Shown one piece after another: positions 25,173 through 38,400 of a DNA stretch of 64,000 bases. The notes beneath the pieces are model-generated. The model searched no databases. It was not told where the DNA came from and saw nothing but the letters and a program-made list of their open reading frames with translations. How positions within the stretch are numbered: the stretch's first letter is position 1; each line of letters opens with the position of its first letter. The position numbers and the translations under genes are program-made. The DNA comes from Artemisia argyi. Lineage: Eukaryota > Streptophyta > Magnoliopsida > Asterales > Asteraceae. The stretch spans positions 182,593,115 to 182,657,114 of the forward strand of contig CM060708.1 of NCBI GenBank assembly GCA_030686995.1, given 5' to 3'.

Positions 25173-28058
25173 TGTCACACCCCCAAAATCGGGTCCAGCG
25201 GAAGCATACGTGTAGCTGGGGTGTAACTCAATTGGTATTACAACACAAGTTCAAAAATGGTTTTCACTTTACTTATTTAAAATAAAATCGTTTAACCAAA
25301 AATATTGAATTTACATCGTTAAAAGTAGTGCGGAAGTAGGCCCTTAAAATAGTTTAAAACGGTCCCCATATAAATAATCAGAGTCTTCTATGACCATGCC
25401 ATGCCCTGCCAAAACCTCCAGTAGCGTGCCATTGGTTAAAACCTGAAAATACATGCTAAAGTGTCAACACGAGGTTGGTGAGTTCATAGAGTTTGTTTAA
25501 CAAATAAAGTATAAAGAAAAGTGATCACACAACAAAGGCATCGTAAATCCACTCAGTTACAAGTCCCGCCATAAGAGACTTGTAACCTGTGTATTCACAA
25601 CCCACTGCTAAAATAGTTTATGTCTGGTAGTCAAGCACATGAGGTCAATAATAAGTCACAATATAAGCACCACATATAAAATAAGTCAAGGCCGCTCCGA
25701 ACAAGGGAGACTTTATAATGTTGCTCCGAACATGGGAGACTTGAAGTCACTCCGCCACCTAGGCAAAGAATTATTAGTCACTCCACCGACTTGGTGAAGA
25801 ATTATTAGTCACTCCACCATGGCGAGAATTATTAAGGATGCTCTGAACAGGAGAGACTTTATAGTGTTGCTCCGAACATGGGAGACTTGAAGTCACTCCG
25901 CCACCTAGGCAAAGAATTATTAGTCACTCCGCCGACTTGGCGAAGAATTATTAAGGATGCTCTGAACATGAGAGACTTAGCACGCTCCACCAATAAGGCG
26001 AGACTTTAGGTCAAGAACGCTCCACCAAAAATGGCGAGACTTTAGGTCATAGCACGTACAATACATTAAGTTCAAAAGTTCAAGTCAAGTTCAAAAGTCA
26101 AGTCAAGTTCAAAAGGTCAAGACAAGTCATAAGTTCATAATAAAATTCAAGTCAAAACCATGTTTAAAGAGTCAAGTAATAGTTCAAGTAAAAACGAGCA
26201 TGTATTCTCCCCCAAAAGTTGACAAAACAATTTAAAAGAGTAGGGGCTATGACTCACCTGGTACGATAGCTATGATGACAAAAGTGGTTACACAGAAATG
26301 AGGTTCGATCTCTAACCGCGACCTATAATGAACGAATGATACGATCTACTTAAATTATGAGGGGATGCGATGAATGTACATGCACATGAAGCCTATACCA
26401 CTCGTAGTTTGAAAATAAGTGTTGGCGTTGATTTATAGTGTTTCCATAACTTAAGAGAATATGTGCTATTAGAAGTTGTCAAATATATATATAGTTCGCC
26501 TAGTTTCAAAAGTGTATATCTTGGTCGTTTTAAGCTCATTTTACTCGTTCTTTATATCCACGGATTCGTTTTAGTATATACTAATATATTTTCAATAGCT
26601 CGGCTCCTCTAGGTTACGTTTAACGCCTCTATTTGCCCGTCGAAAACTGTCAAACAGCATGCAGTTTTTCAGAAAATAGTTTTCGTCGTTAAGTTTACAA
26701 AAATCATATCTCCTTCGTTATAAACTCGTTTTAGTTCGTTCTTTCGCCAAAAGTTTCGTTTTTAAAAGTATTTTCTAAAAATATTGTCAAAGGGTACTGG
26801 GTAAAAACGGATTTTTCTGGGTTAACCAAAATGGGACAGAAGGTATATTTACTTGTTCAAAACCCATTTTTAAGACTTCAATCTAGTTTCTAACATCACC
26901 AAATCACTTTCAAACACCACAAAGCTAGTCTAACCCTACCATACACCTTCTTAGGGTGTCATGGGTTCCTAAACATCATCACCAAGAACAAGGATCTAAC
27001 AATAATCTATTTCTAGAGTTCAAAAGTTAGATATATATATAAATGAGTGGTATATACTAACATATGCATGTAAACCTTGTATGAAATCATATGAACATAA
27101 TAAGAACATGAAGAAATTATGAACAAAAGTTTGACAACTTACAGAGAAAGATTTGTGAGCTTATGGAGATGAAAACTTATAAAACCTTGGGTTTTTATCA
27201 CAAAACCCAAACAAGAACAACAAAAGGGGCAAGATTAACACTTGATCTTGGAAAAAATTATGGTTTCTCCTTGCTTGTTCTTCCTTGGCCGATCCACACA
27301 AAAGAGAGAAAAGATAAAAGAGTTTACTTGTTGTATTTAGGAAAATGAAATGAAAAAATGATAAGTATAAATTATATACATAATTGAATTGGACAAGATC
27401 CATAAAATGGGGAAAGATGTCATGGGGGGGCGGCATTTGTGGAGAAAAAGAAGAAAAAAAATGAGATGGTGTAATATAGTTGGTATTTTGTGTAGATATT
27501 TAGTGTTTAGGGGAAACCGTGTACCGAGTTAACTAAAAATAAACCGTGACGAGTTGAAGTAAAATATGATGAAGTTAATTGGGACATAATAAAGTTATAA
27601 AAATTGTGAAAATATGTTGGGTATAAATATTGAGTGTTCGGGTGATTATTGTTTAGTTTTTACGAAAACCGTAGTAATTATATTAGACGTACGATACGAA
27701 ATAAATAAATTTCCAAAATACCGGGTAAATTAATAATATAATTTTTATATTATTATAATGAGTATAAAAATGTGTTAGGACCATAGTTGGGATTGTCGGA
27801 TCAATTATTCAAAATACTAGCTCGTAAGATAACGTTTATTAGTTAGATAATCGTACGTATATAGAAATGACGCAACTCACGCATGAATGACGAATTTTCT
27901 CAGGAGGTGAATAGTGTTTTATGAATAGTAAAATTTTTGAACGCTTCTCGGAATCTCAAACTGACACAAAAAAAGATGAATAGTAAAATGATGAATAGTG
28001 ATCGATGAATAGTAAATGTGAAAGTTCGGGAAAAGACCAGAATTTACAAGTTGTGACA
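25173..28058 (-). repeat. 5' LTR of the 21.5-28.1 kb element
   Basis: 2886 bp, partner of 21541-24450. Small plus-strand frames in it recur in the other copy because the LTRs are duplicates; they are not genes. Confidence 0.93.
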
Positions 28059-29765
28059 TTGTACTACTCCCCATGCAATTGGGTAAATCTGCTTGTTTCC
28101 ATCCCTTCCAATTACTGCCAACAACTCACCTTGATAGATTCCTTTCAAAAAGCATCCATCCAATCCAATGACTTTCCTACACCCTGCTTTTCATCCTTCT
28201 TTTAATTGTTGGATACATACATAAAAGTTGTTGAACAAATGCTTTCCTCTAGCTAAAAGATCCACTTGCATAACTACTGTTGTACCAGGGTTGGATATTT
28301 TCAATTCATAAGCATAATTTGCCAGCCTATCATATTGAGATCATACATTCTACTTTAACTAATAAAGCGCTATTATTTTAGCTCTACTACATTGATGATG
28401 ATACTTAGCTTTGTATTTTTCATCACAAGTTCTTATATAGAAACAACCTTGATGTCAAGATTCATCCTTATTTTTTCTTCAAACTGTTGTGCAATCCATT
28501 TTTAGGTTATTAGAGACCCCAAGTAATATTGTCTAGTATACGTATGTTCATCAGTTAGAGTCCTAATGTGAACTGAGTTTTCATTCTTAAACTTGACTAC
28601 TTGTAACAGAAATGGCCACTTAGGTTTATTAGGATCCTCTGAAATATAACTTCACTATTAAGTTTATTTGGTTTCTTCTGATCAAAACCACACCTAACCA
28701 AAAGCTTTTCACTGCTACTCTTATAATACCAAAGTTGATATCCATTAGCGACTGAATAAAATATTAAACAATCTTTCAATTGCTTAAAGCTTTCATATCT
28801 TTCACCTAATATTGGTTTTTTCAACTTCCAGTGTATGTTGGGATCATGTATAATCCACTTCTAATCCTTTTTATCAATCATTTTATCATCTGAATCCATA
28901 ATAGGCATATCTGTGTCACTCTCAACTATTGGTTCAACATGCTCTGGTTCTTTTTTACTATCTTTACCAACTTTAGCAAAGATTGGATCACCATCCTGTT
29001 TAGCCTCATCTTCATTGTCATTTTTAAGTGGCATATGAAAATCATATTCATCTGAACTAATTTTTTGTTCTTTCTATTGGCCTTCTTTAATTTAACCTGC
29101 CTTAACTCTGCTTCACCTCTAATAGATGGTCAAGTGATGCAACATCACTATCAGTTAGAGCTGGCAAATTGGGTACCTGTTAGGACCTGTTAAGGGAAAA
29201 AATGTACTATGCAATTTTTTTATTTTTTAAAATAATTGTTTTTAGTATTCTAGAGTTTAATATTTAACTTTTTTGATACATAAAACGTATATCTGTCATA
29301 CTCAAACCACCAAAACCAAGTTTTAAACGAGTCGTTTTCATGTTTGAAACTTATGTTATTCGCGCGCTCAAAACCTGTTAAGACACGATTTGCCAGCTCT
29401 ACTATCAGTGTCACTAGCATTTGACCCATACTTACTCAAATCCTCATTATTATGACTAAGATATAAGCTAATTCTGATTTTGTTTGTATTCCCAATATTC
29501 ACAAATTCAACAACATCATCATCACACTTGATTAAGCTAATACCTTTAGCTAATGAACTTTTTGGACGGTTGTAATATAGCTTAGTTACTACAGTCTCTG
29601 TTGTTGATTGAACATATTCTAACAAGTCTTTAAACTTGAAACAACTAACTTCAACATTATGAAATGTGAGGTTTTTTACCTTTGACATAGGTTAAAGGAT
29701 TATGAGTGAAACCCCCTCCTCCCCATGATAAACATCCATTGATGATGAAGCTTCCATCCTGTAAA
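28059..29765 (-). pseudogene. MULE transposase, N-terminal half (split gene)
   Basis: Minus-strand text includes FTHNPLTYVKG, the frame at 29368-29688, MKKPILGERYESFKQLKDCL (MuDR N-terminal domain, 28597-28824), LTDEHTYTRQYYLG-like zinc-binding text, and IGLDGCFLKGIYQGELLAVI, which contains the first catalytic Asp region of MULE transposases. Frameshifts and stops interrupt it, and a hAT MITE sits in an exon. It ends at the TTGTA target of the LTR insertion and continues at 21540. It is a dead autonomous-type Mutator element gene; its own terminal repeats were not found. Confidence 0.8.
29156..29401. mobile_element. hAT-type MITE inside the MULE pseudogene
   Basis: TAGAGCTGGCAAAT at the left and its reverse complement at the right bound 246 bp. 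CTATCAGT is duplicated exactly at 29148-29155 and 29402-29409. An 8-bp target duplication with short inverted termini is the hAT pattern. There is no coding capacity. Confidence 0.85.
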
Positions 29766-30817
29766 AACAAATAATAATAAAAAAGAATATAAAATAAAAT
29801 AAAAATAAGGTTTGACAAATTGGATATAACTGAACGAAAAAGAATTAGGGTTTGAAGGGATTAGTTAACTTACCTTATTCATCAAAAGAACGTGAAGGGA
29901 TATGGGTTGAAGAAGGGATGGTTGAAAATACTAGATTTATGAAGAATTGGGATCGAAACGTTAAGAACAATACAACTGATTAGGCTAACCTATACTATAT
30001 TTTAATTTGCCATTTACTTATAATACATTAACTGATTAAAAAAGGGATGAAGAACGGATGGTTGTGTTTCTGGGAATGGATTTGGGAGTGAAGGGGGATT
30101 GCAACGTTAGTTAAAAAAATTGAGTAAGTATTTTAAGTAGCAGCCACATCACTAAATAAGTTACCGATAATCAGAGGTGAACCCACAAAGTGTCTTACAT
30201 TGCAATGAAAAATAAGTTGGGTAAACAAAATTGAGAAAAAAATGGAGTACCTTAAATTGGAATTGCGTATAAGTTGGGTACACTTTTGTGCGATTTGCCC
30301 TATCTTATAATATACGTATATTCTTAAATAAGTAATTGATTCAAACTCAAGCCCGACACACCCCACAGGAGGCGGCCGATCCTAATGGACGAGATGGTCT
30401 CTCCATTTGGTTCTTGGTTTAAGCCTGTTACTTTTTAAACAGTCCTACTGAATAAGCCTAATCCAATTTTCGCCTAATTAGATCATTTATATATTTATAG
30501 TAAATATATAAAGCTAAAGTCTCGTGTAATATGTGTGTGACACATGGCATCATATATTAATGAAAGTATTTAATTATGTTATAACATGCACATAATCCTA
30601 CAAATATAAATAGTTAAATTTTAACAAGACCATCTTAAACACCATGTCACTTAAACAAAGTCAAATCATTTGTGAAACAAAAATATTAATCGATATTAGC
30701 ATATAATGAAAATTTCTGTAAAAACTAATGCATGCATGGGTATAAGTATTAAAAATTTAATATAATTTTATAGAAAAATTTTAAACATTACAAAATTACG
30801 AAATTAATGAATTGTCA
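29766..30817. other. Intergenic DNA, probably 5' part of the MULE locus and flank
   Basis: AT-rich DNA with no recognisable gene. The first few hundred bases may be the leader or first intron of the dead MULE. Confidence 0.35.
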
Positions 30818-31541
30818 TCTATACTACCTATAAAGCAAAAATGGTCAAAGTGAAAAAGTGGAAAAGTGAAAAGTCAAGGAATGTGAAATGTTGAAAAAAC
30901 TTATTAAAGGAAATTATGAAATGTAATTAATACTCTTATTAAAACACTCCATTATTTAAAAGTACAATGATTTATACACATTGTACAACCAATTAAAACA
31001 ATTAATACAAATCACAAACCGGGTTGACCCGGGACGCTTCAAACCTGACGGGTTGAACCGGTTTAATTTGACCCGTTTTTGACCTAACCTAGCATGTTGA
31101 CCCGGTTTAAATCGACCAAATTTTCGACTGGAATGGTTCAACCGGTTGAACCACCCGGGTCGAACCGGGTTTCAAAACATTATGTTTAATTCCCAAATCT
31201 TCAAACTTTTATTATTTTTCATTTATAACCAATTAAAACAATTAATACAAAATCACAAACCGGTTGACCCGGGACGCTTCAAACCCGCCGGGTTGAACCG
31301 GTTTAATTTGACCCATTTTCGACCCAACCTAGCAAGTTGACCCGGTTTAAATCGACCAATTTTTCGACCGGAACGGTTCAACCGGTTGAACCACCCGGGT
31401 GGCACCGGGTTTCAAAACATTAAGTTTAATTCCCAAATCTTCAAACTTTTATTATTTTTCATTTATAACCTATAAATTTTTTTTATCAATAAACTATCTG
31501 TCGCTATAAAATCCCGTTGCTATGCACGGGTACTCGTCTAG
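30818..31541 (+). mobile_element. Non-autonomous Helitron
   Basis: It begins TCTATACTAC after an A, ends CTAG before a T, and has a hairpin (CCCGT at 31513-31517, ACGGG at 31526-31530) eight bases before the CTAG. These are the hallmarks of plant Helitrons inserting between A and T. There is no RepHel gene. The 724-bp body is mostly a 240-bp tandem repeat. Confidence 0.85.
30987..31466 (+). repeat. 240-bp tandem repeat, two copies, in the Helitron
   Basis: Copies at 30987-31226 and 31227-31466 are nearly the same. Each contains a cluster of GGTTGACCCGGG- and GGTTGAACCGG-like short palindromic motifs. Confidence 0.85.
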
Positions 31542-31621
31542 TACTATTTAATTTGAAAACAAAGTTATTGAACTACCAAAATCCTGTGCGCGCACGAGTT
31601 TTAAAAGTAGTTGTAAATTAA

Positions 31622-31968
31622 GGGGCCGTTTGGTTTGTAGGTGGTTTTCGGATTAGGATTTGGATTTTGATTTGGATTTAATGTAGGAGAGAGAAAAAAA
31701 TATTTATTAGTATTAATTATTTTAAATAACAATTTTGTAATAAAAAATATTATTATTTAAAATAAATATAAAGAAAGATGAGAGGAGAGTTGTACATGAG
31801 ACCCACTAAAAATATCGATACGGCAATAACTAACAAAACCCACCTACTTACATATTTTTCAATATTTGATTGATGATTTCATTCCTCATTTCAAAATATG
31901 CAACCAAACACTTGTTTAATGTCAAATCAAGCTAAAACCCATACTAAAGTTTCATACCAAAAGGGCCC
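31622..31968. mobile_element. Tourist-like (PIF/Harbinger) MITE
   Basis: GGGGCCGTTTGGTTTG at the left pairs with the reverse complement of CATACCAAAAGGGCCC at the right. TAA is duplicated at 31619-31621 and 31969-31971. It lies 182 bp before the TOP3B start codon, so it occupies the gene's proximal promoter. Confidence 0.8.
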
Positions 31969-32150
31969 TAAAGATGATTCGCAAATAAAGCTATTTTATT
32001 TGATAAAAGCTCAATTGACTTCCTTGACGAAAGCCCATTAAGCAAATGCGGAGTATTTAATCGGGTAAAATAAAATGATACTGTAGAAGAGCGCATTTGT
32101 TTGATTCAACCTTTCTTCACTTGATTGAAACTAACAGCAGCAAGTTAACA

Positions 32151-32357
32151 ATGGCGACCAAAGTACTGATGGTCAGTTAATAATAATAATAATCCTTTTT
32201 ATTTATTTATAGGGTTTTTAACTCTCAACTTTTATTACTAATAAATTAATATTAATATCTGTTTACTATGATGATAATGATTAGGTTGCCGAGAAGCCAA
32301 GTATAGCCCTTTCAATTGCTACTGCACTCTCCGGTGGTCGAGTATATACTTCATCCT

Positions 32358-32417
<60 letters not shown>

Positions 32418-35400
32418 TGTTTAGTGATTTTTTTTTTTAAAGTGTTTACATGCCTTCTCAGCACAAACCTTGAAATGATGTGAAGGGACGGATATGGGTC
32501 TGTTAACTTTCGTTTTAGAGCATTTGGTGATTTTTGTTTATAAATATGTTTTCAGAACTAGGGAATGTGGGCCCGTTGACACATAAGATAGATTTATTGC
32601 AAACTTTCGAGATATGCATAACTACAAGTTTACAACCAATGTATATGATTGATGGCTTTTGTTCGTTGGTTATGTCACAAGTTTAGTATTTGGTTTTGCT
32701 TGGTGAATTACACTTAAAAAACCTTTATTAGAAAATCAAGTTCATGATGCATTCATCACATCACTAAAGTAAAGTAAAGTAAAGTAACTCCCAATACCGT
32801 CTTCCACGGGTTATGGGTCCCAATACCGTCTTCCACGGTGTATGGGGGAGGTTGAGACGTAGACAACCATACCCCTACCTAAGGTAGAGAGGTTGCTTCC
32901 GGTTCTACTTAAAGTAGAAAAGGACCTCCGGCCTTTTGTAGGGAGTGAGGATCGAACCCTTGACCTCTAGGTTAAGAGGCATTCATCACATCACTAACCA
33001 TCATTAATAACATTTCGTCATATATATCCTGAAACTGATGGTCATCTTCTGCACCTTTGCTGCTTCTTCCTGAATGTGTGATTTTAAATGGGTGCTTTGA
33101 AATTCATCACTATTTACCTTAGGTGACAGTGCTGTAATTCCCGTAAAGACTTTTATCGATTTTAACGCACTGATTTTGCAGATGTCATCACGAAGAGGTA
33201 GTACCGAGGTTCATGAGTTTGATGGGACTTTTTTAGGATATCGGGTACAATACAAAGTTACATCAGTGATTGGTCATGTTTTCAGGTTTCCTTTTCTTCA
33301 AACCATCATTCTAAATTGTTAGCATGTTAAAACTAAACTGTAAATTGTTGCATGTAAATTCAAGTTAAGCTGTAATATATCTGAATATCTGCTTCCTTTT
33401 GTGCAAATCTAGTGTAGATTTTCCACCAAAGTATCAAGACTGGGCTGCGACAGATCCTCTCACTCTTTTTGAAGCACCAGTTGTCAAGTCAGAATCAAAT
33501 CCAAAGGTACAGGCTTTGTTGCAATTGCCAGCTGTCTCAGTTTTTGTATTTAGTTAACAGACCAATATGTTGTGTATGGCATCTGCTCACATGTGAAAAT
33601 CTTATACATTAACCATCTAGCGAAATTTTTATGCATGTCGCTTTTACTCGGTGGATTTCTTACTGCTGGACTGCACAATTCGGCATGAATAAACACCCAT
33701 GACTGCATCTGTGTCACTTTTACTCTTAGGAACTCTTATAGTTTATAGGCTCATTGCTAAAAGTCACTATGCATCCTACTTGTGCAGCTAAAATCAATAG
33801 TTTTCTCAATCTATCATCCTGATATCGTGAGATGGTGGAAATGTGGACTGAATGCCTTAACTGTTCATGCTATGAAACACAGATGGTGAATGAGTGGTTT
33901 CCGTAACTGTTAGCTCGGCCTGGCCTGGGCCGGTCCGGATCTGGCTTTTTGGGACCGGGCTTTCATGGGCTTTTGAGGGCCGAGCTTGGGCTTTAACCCA
34001 TCTGTGCTCCTCTTATTGGTGGTGTTACTTCTTTATTATAATTTGATCAGATTAGATAATTACAATATTTGTTATACATGATTATAAGGGACATGAATGA
34101 TTGTAGTTATATCAAGTTTTGTTTTATTAATACCTGAGTTTGTATTTGAATATATCCTTAAAGCGAACCATCAAAATAGGTAGTGGTGGCGTCTCTGATC
34201 TAGGTATTGGTTATCTGAGATGTGTAAATTTTTTTATCAACTAGGTACCCTAGAAACTGCCATATAACTACTTAACTTTTGTTATTTTTTTTTACCACTC
34301 TTTTCACCTAAACTTGCTTGAAATCATCTGTAACAAGGCTCATATTCGTCAACATCTAAACCGGGAGGCTCGTGGTTGTGGAGATCTGGTACTGTGGTTG
34401 GACTGTGATCGTGAAGGAGAGAATATATGCTTTGAAGGTATTTTTATTTTTATTTTTATGAATTGAGTTATGGTGGGTGTAACTTGTTTGCAGCTCAAAA
34501 TTTTGACATTAGAAACAATAAGTTGACCATAACTTAATGACCTTTTGGTAAGAAACAATATTTTGTTTTTTTTGCTCAATGGATGGTTCTTTTTATTGCT
34601 CATGTGACTGGCACCCTTGTTCTTTAGTTTCTGGTGTTAATTGTTGAGCAAATGAATTTCATAATAGTTTTGATATACTTAATACATCAAGAGGTTAAAA
34701 ATTTTCTTGCGATTCAAAGCCGCACATATGCACTTGCATAATTATAGTTTGTGGTCTTTTTGCTATTCAGCTACAAACTTATTGTTCAATGCTTGTATGT
34801 TAATGAACCCTTTGTGTGTGGCATGTTAATTCTAGTTTCATCATTTCCTTAACTTGCATTTTTCTTGCATGCAGTTATTGAGTGCACTGGATTTCATGCG
34901 AATGATGGTAGAAGAGTTCACCGCGCACGGTTTTCTTCAGTGACCGAGAAAGACATTACCCATGCTATGAAAAATCTTGTCCAGCCCAATAAAGATGAAT
35001 CATTGGCAGTAGATGCTCGGCAGGAGATAGATCTTAAAGTTGGAGTTGCTTTTACACGATTTCAAACTACTTACTTTCAAGGAAAATATGGAAATCTGGA
35101 TTCGAGAGTCATCTCGTAGGCTCCCTGTTCTATCTCATTCTTCTAGTTTTATCTAGAGGTTATGTTATATCTATAACGAGTCAAATAGTTAAAATAATTC
35201 ATTAAAAACGAAACTGGTCAAATGGTTTGTACACACCCAAAGTGTGTTTTCAGTGAATAAAACCTCCGAAATCATTTGAGTAAACAAATAATAGAATTAT
35301 TGGAATAATATTATTCTTCTAATCATATTGAAATACTAATTATGTATAAAAAGCAAATATTTCTGCTAATTCCATTTTTCAGCTGGACAGAAAAGTGGAT

Positions 35401-38400
35401 ACATTGCACGGGATCCTATTTCTGTTCATGGATTTCATATTCCATGTCATGAAACTTCTTTTAAAGTTAAAATGCTCAAAATCTTCCCTCTTTACGTATA
35501 TAAATAAATCCGTAATATCTTGATGTTTTTTCTATTTTTATTTGTCAGATATGGCCCATGTCAAACTCCTACCCTTGGATTTTGTGTGCAGCGCTACCTT
35601 CAAATTAGTACTTTCAAGCCAGAAAAGTTTTGGGTTGTACATCCTTACATAATAAAGAATGGTTATGAGTTGAAGCTGGATTGGGATCGTAATAGGTTGT
35701 TTGATCATGATGTGAGATTCTCACTGCTTTGATCATCATTGATTTATGCTATGTGTATCTACTTTGTTGCTGACGTTTACAACCACCAACAGGTGGCAGA
35801 GATGTTTCAAAAGATAGTAGTTGATGACGCTGTTCTAAAAGTTACCAATATTTCCGAAAAACAAGATAGCAAGGGTCGGCCTTCTGGTCTTAACACAGTC
35901 AACCTTTTGAAGGTCAGGAAATGTTGAGAATCACCATTTTATTTTTATTACCATATTGTTGTTAAAATATATAAACCTCTCCATTCTGCCTTTTAAATCT
36001 GTAGAAAAGTCACAGGAAATCTCACATGCGCATATTTAAATTTATAGATAAATGTATTATATGTTAGTGTGCATATAGGAACTTGAATGGTGGTCTTGTT
36101 TGTTGTTTCTTTCAAATACATGACAATCTGCATTGACATATATTTTTTTGACAATAACTAGAGTTTTAGTTCCTTGTTTGTAAGGACTCTGCCCATAAAG
36201 CATGATGCTAATGAGTATCTTTTAATTTTTCTTTTTGACGCCAATAATATGATATTTCTCATTGTTACTGCCAATGATAGACCGTGTCTGTTGTCGTTTC
36301 AGTATCTTCCCCTATGTTAATGCTTTTTTATACAGTTTCTATCAAATGTGGCATGTAAAACCATCATGTTAGAATAATGATAACTTCAAGGGCCTTTTTT
36401 TTTTTTTTTTTTTTAAATTTATCATGTTTGTTTGTAAATTGGCAAGATGCTCAATGTTAAAGGTGGTGCATGACAGCTGTTTGTAATCTGTTTACTGGGG
36501 CAGGTTGCTTCAAGTGCACTAGGGTTTGGACCTCACTTGGCCATGCAATTGGCTGAGCGCTTGTATACCCAAGGTTTTATCAGGTGCCCTTTCCATTTAC
36601 TTCACCCCATTATCTTTCAATATTGCACATTGTTTACTTATGATTGGCCATTGTTTAGATTTCTGTGTGTTTGTTTTCCTGTGATTGATGTTCCAGCTAT
36701 CCACGGACAGAGAGTACAGCATACCCTTCTTCATTCGACTTTAAAGGAACTCTTGGCACGTTGACAAGTAATCCAGTATGGGGTAGTTATGCGCAGACAC
36801 TGCTCACCAATGGTTATCATAAGCCCAAATCAGGAACTGATGTAGGTGACCACCCACCAATCACGCCTATGCGTTCAGCTAATGAAGATATGCTAGGTGG
36901 GGATGCTTGGAGACTTTATCAATATGTCTGTCAGCATTTTCTTGGTACCCTGTCTCCTGACTGCAAATATGTAAGGTAACGGATCCATATTTCATCTCGG
37001 TGGATCATTCTTACTGGTGTGGGGTGTAGATGAAAATTTTACATCTCTGTTGGTGGGCTGGTTTCAGATGGACTGTGCACTCACTTAATCCAGATAAAAA
37101 TATTAACCAAGTCCATTATGATTGAAGCTATAAAAGCTTTCTTGTCAACTCGTATTCATCCTAACCAAAACAAGTTTTATTATTGGTTGGTTTTTAACTT
37201 AGTTGAACAATTTGGGTCCAACTTAAAGAAATCATAAATAAGATCTTTTTTATACCTAATAACTAGTTTCCGCAAAACTTCTGTTCTCTTTAAGACTGTA
37301 TGCATACTTCCTTTCAAGAATTTTCGCAAGTTTTGACTTTTGGTTACTAGTTTACTACTTCTTCACCCTAAATCTGAAACACGTAGACACAAAGTCGACA
37401 ATCCCTTTAATGAAAGATTCTGCATTTACAGTGCCATATGATGCTCTTGTGTGGTTCAGCGATACTGTATGGTCTATGACCAGTATCATTTCTAACGGGT
37501 ACAAATTTTTGATAGGACGAAGATTGAGTTTTCTGTGGGTGGAGAATTCTTCAATTGCGCTGGGCAGCATGTCACAGTGAAAGGATTTACAGCAATAATG
37601 CCATGGTTGGCAGTGACCGAGAAGAATCTACCTCAGTTTACAGAAGGGGAGAAAATACAGATTTTAAGGGTTGAGTTATATGAGGTACTATTCTGGGTAA
37701 AAGATGTTTTTAACATTACATTTTACCTTCCACATTAGTGGTTATGTTTCTTTTTTATTTATGTTTTATTAATTATTAAGCAATATTGGTTTTCAAGTTC
37801 TTTGCTCACGCCTCTGCAAACTTTTATGCCATTCTTTACTTTGAATATATTTAGCGCCGTGCTCTCTATTACCTTGGTATTATTGTCTTTGGCTTGCACG
37901 TGTCAATAGAAAAGTGAGATCCTTACCGTGTAACGATGTGCAGCCAACCTAAAGTGTCAATTAGAAGTCATAAGTTTAGCCCATTTACTTAAGTATGGGT
38001 TGCGTGGGCACATATCATGTCTTACCGGTCAAACAGGTCAGCTTATATTTGTTAAAAGTGCAACTGTCAAATGGTTTGAAAGGATCCAAAATGTGTCACT
38101 TTCTTATGAAAATAAGACTTATATGTTACAACTGTCGTTTTTGTAATTGTATATAATGCACTAATAATCTATGAAGTCTAAAGAAAAAGGAAAGAAAGAA
38201 AGGTTGGTGAGTCAACTCAACCTGTTACTCAACCCTGCCAACCCTCCTATTTTGCCACCCTTACTGACGTTTATTAACAGTTATGACATTTAGTAACTGT
38301 CTCTTCCAGGGAAACACTGCTCCTCCAGATTACTTGTCTGAGAGTGAACTGATATCTCTAATGGAAAAGCATGGAATAGGAACAGATGCATCCATTCCTG

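Larger units (their letters stand above)
21541..28058 (-). mobile_element. Non-autonomous LTR retrotransposon with 2.9-kb LTRs
   Basis: Direct repeats 21541-24450 and 25173-28058 both run TGTCACACCC to GAGTTGTGACA-type ends (AGTTGTGACA) on the plus strand. TTGTA occurs at 21536-21540 and 28059-28063 as a 5-bp target duplication. Next to the right LTR is a primer-binding site (TGGTATCAGAGC on the minus strand), and next to the left LTR a purine tract, so the element reads on the minus strand. The 722-bp interior has only the leader and tail of a Ty3/gypsy element and no gag or pol. Confidence 0.93.

Noticed and set aside
33900..34000. A short GC-rich segment with GCTCGGCC and GGGCCGAGC inverted motifs in a TOP3B intron.
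   Set aside because: It looks like a small transposon relic, but no target duplication or full terminal repeat could be shown.
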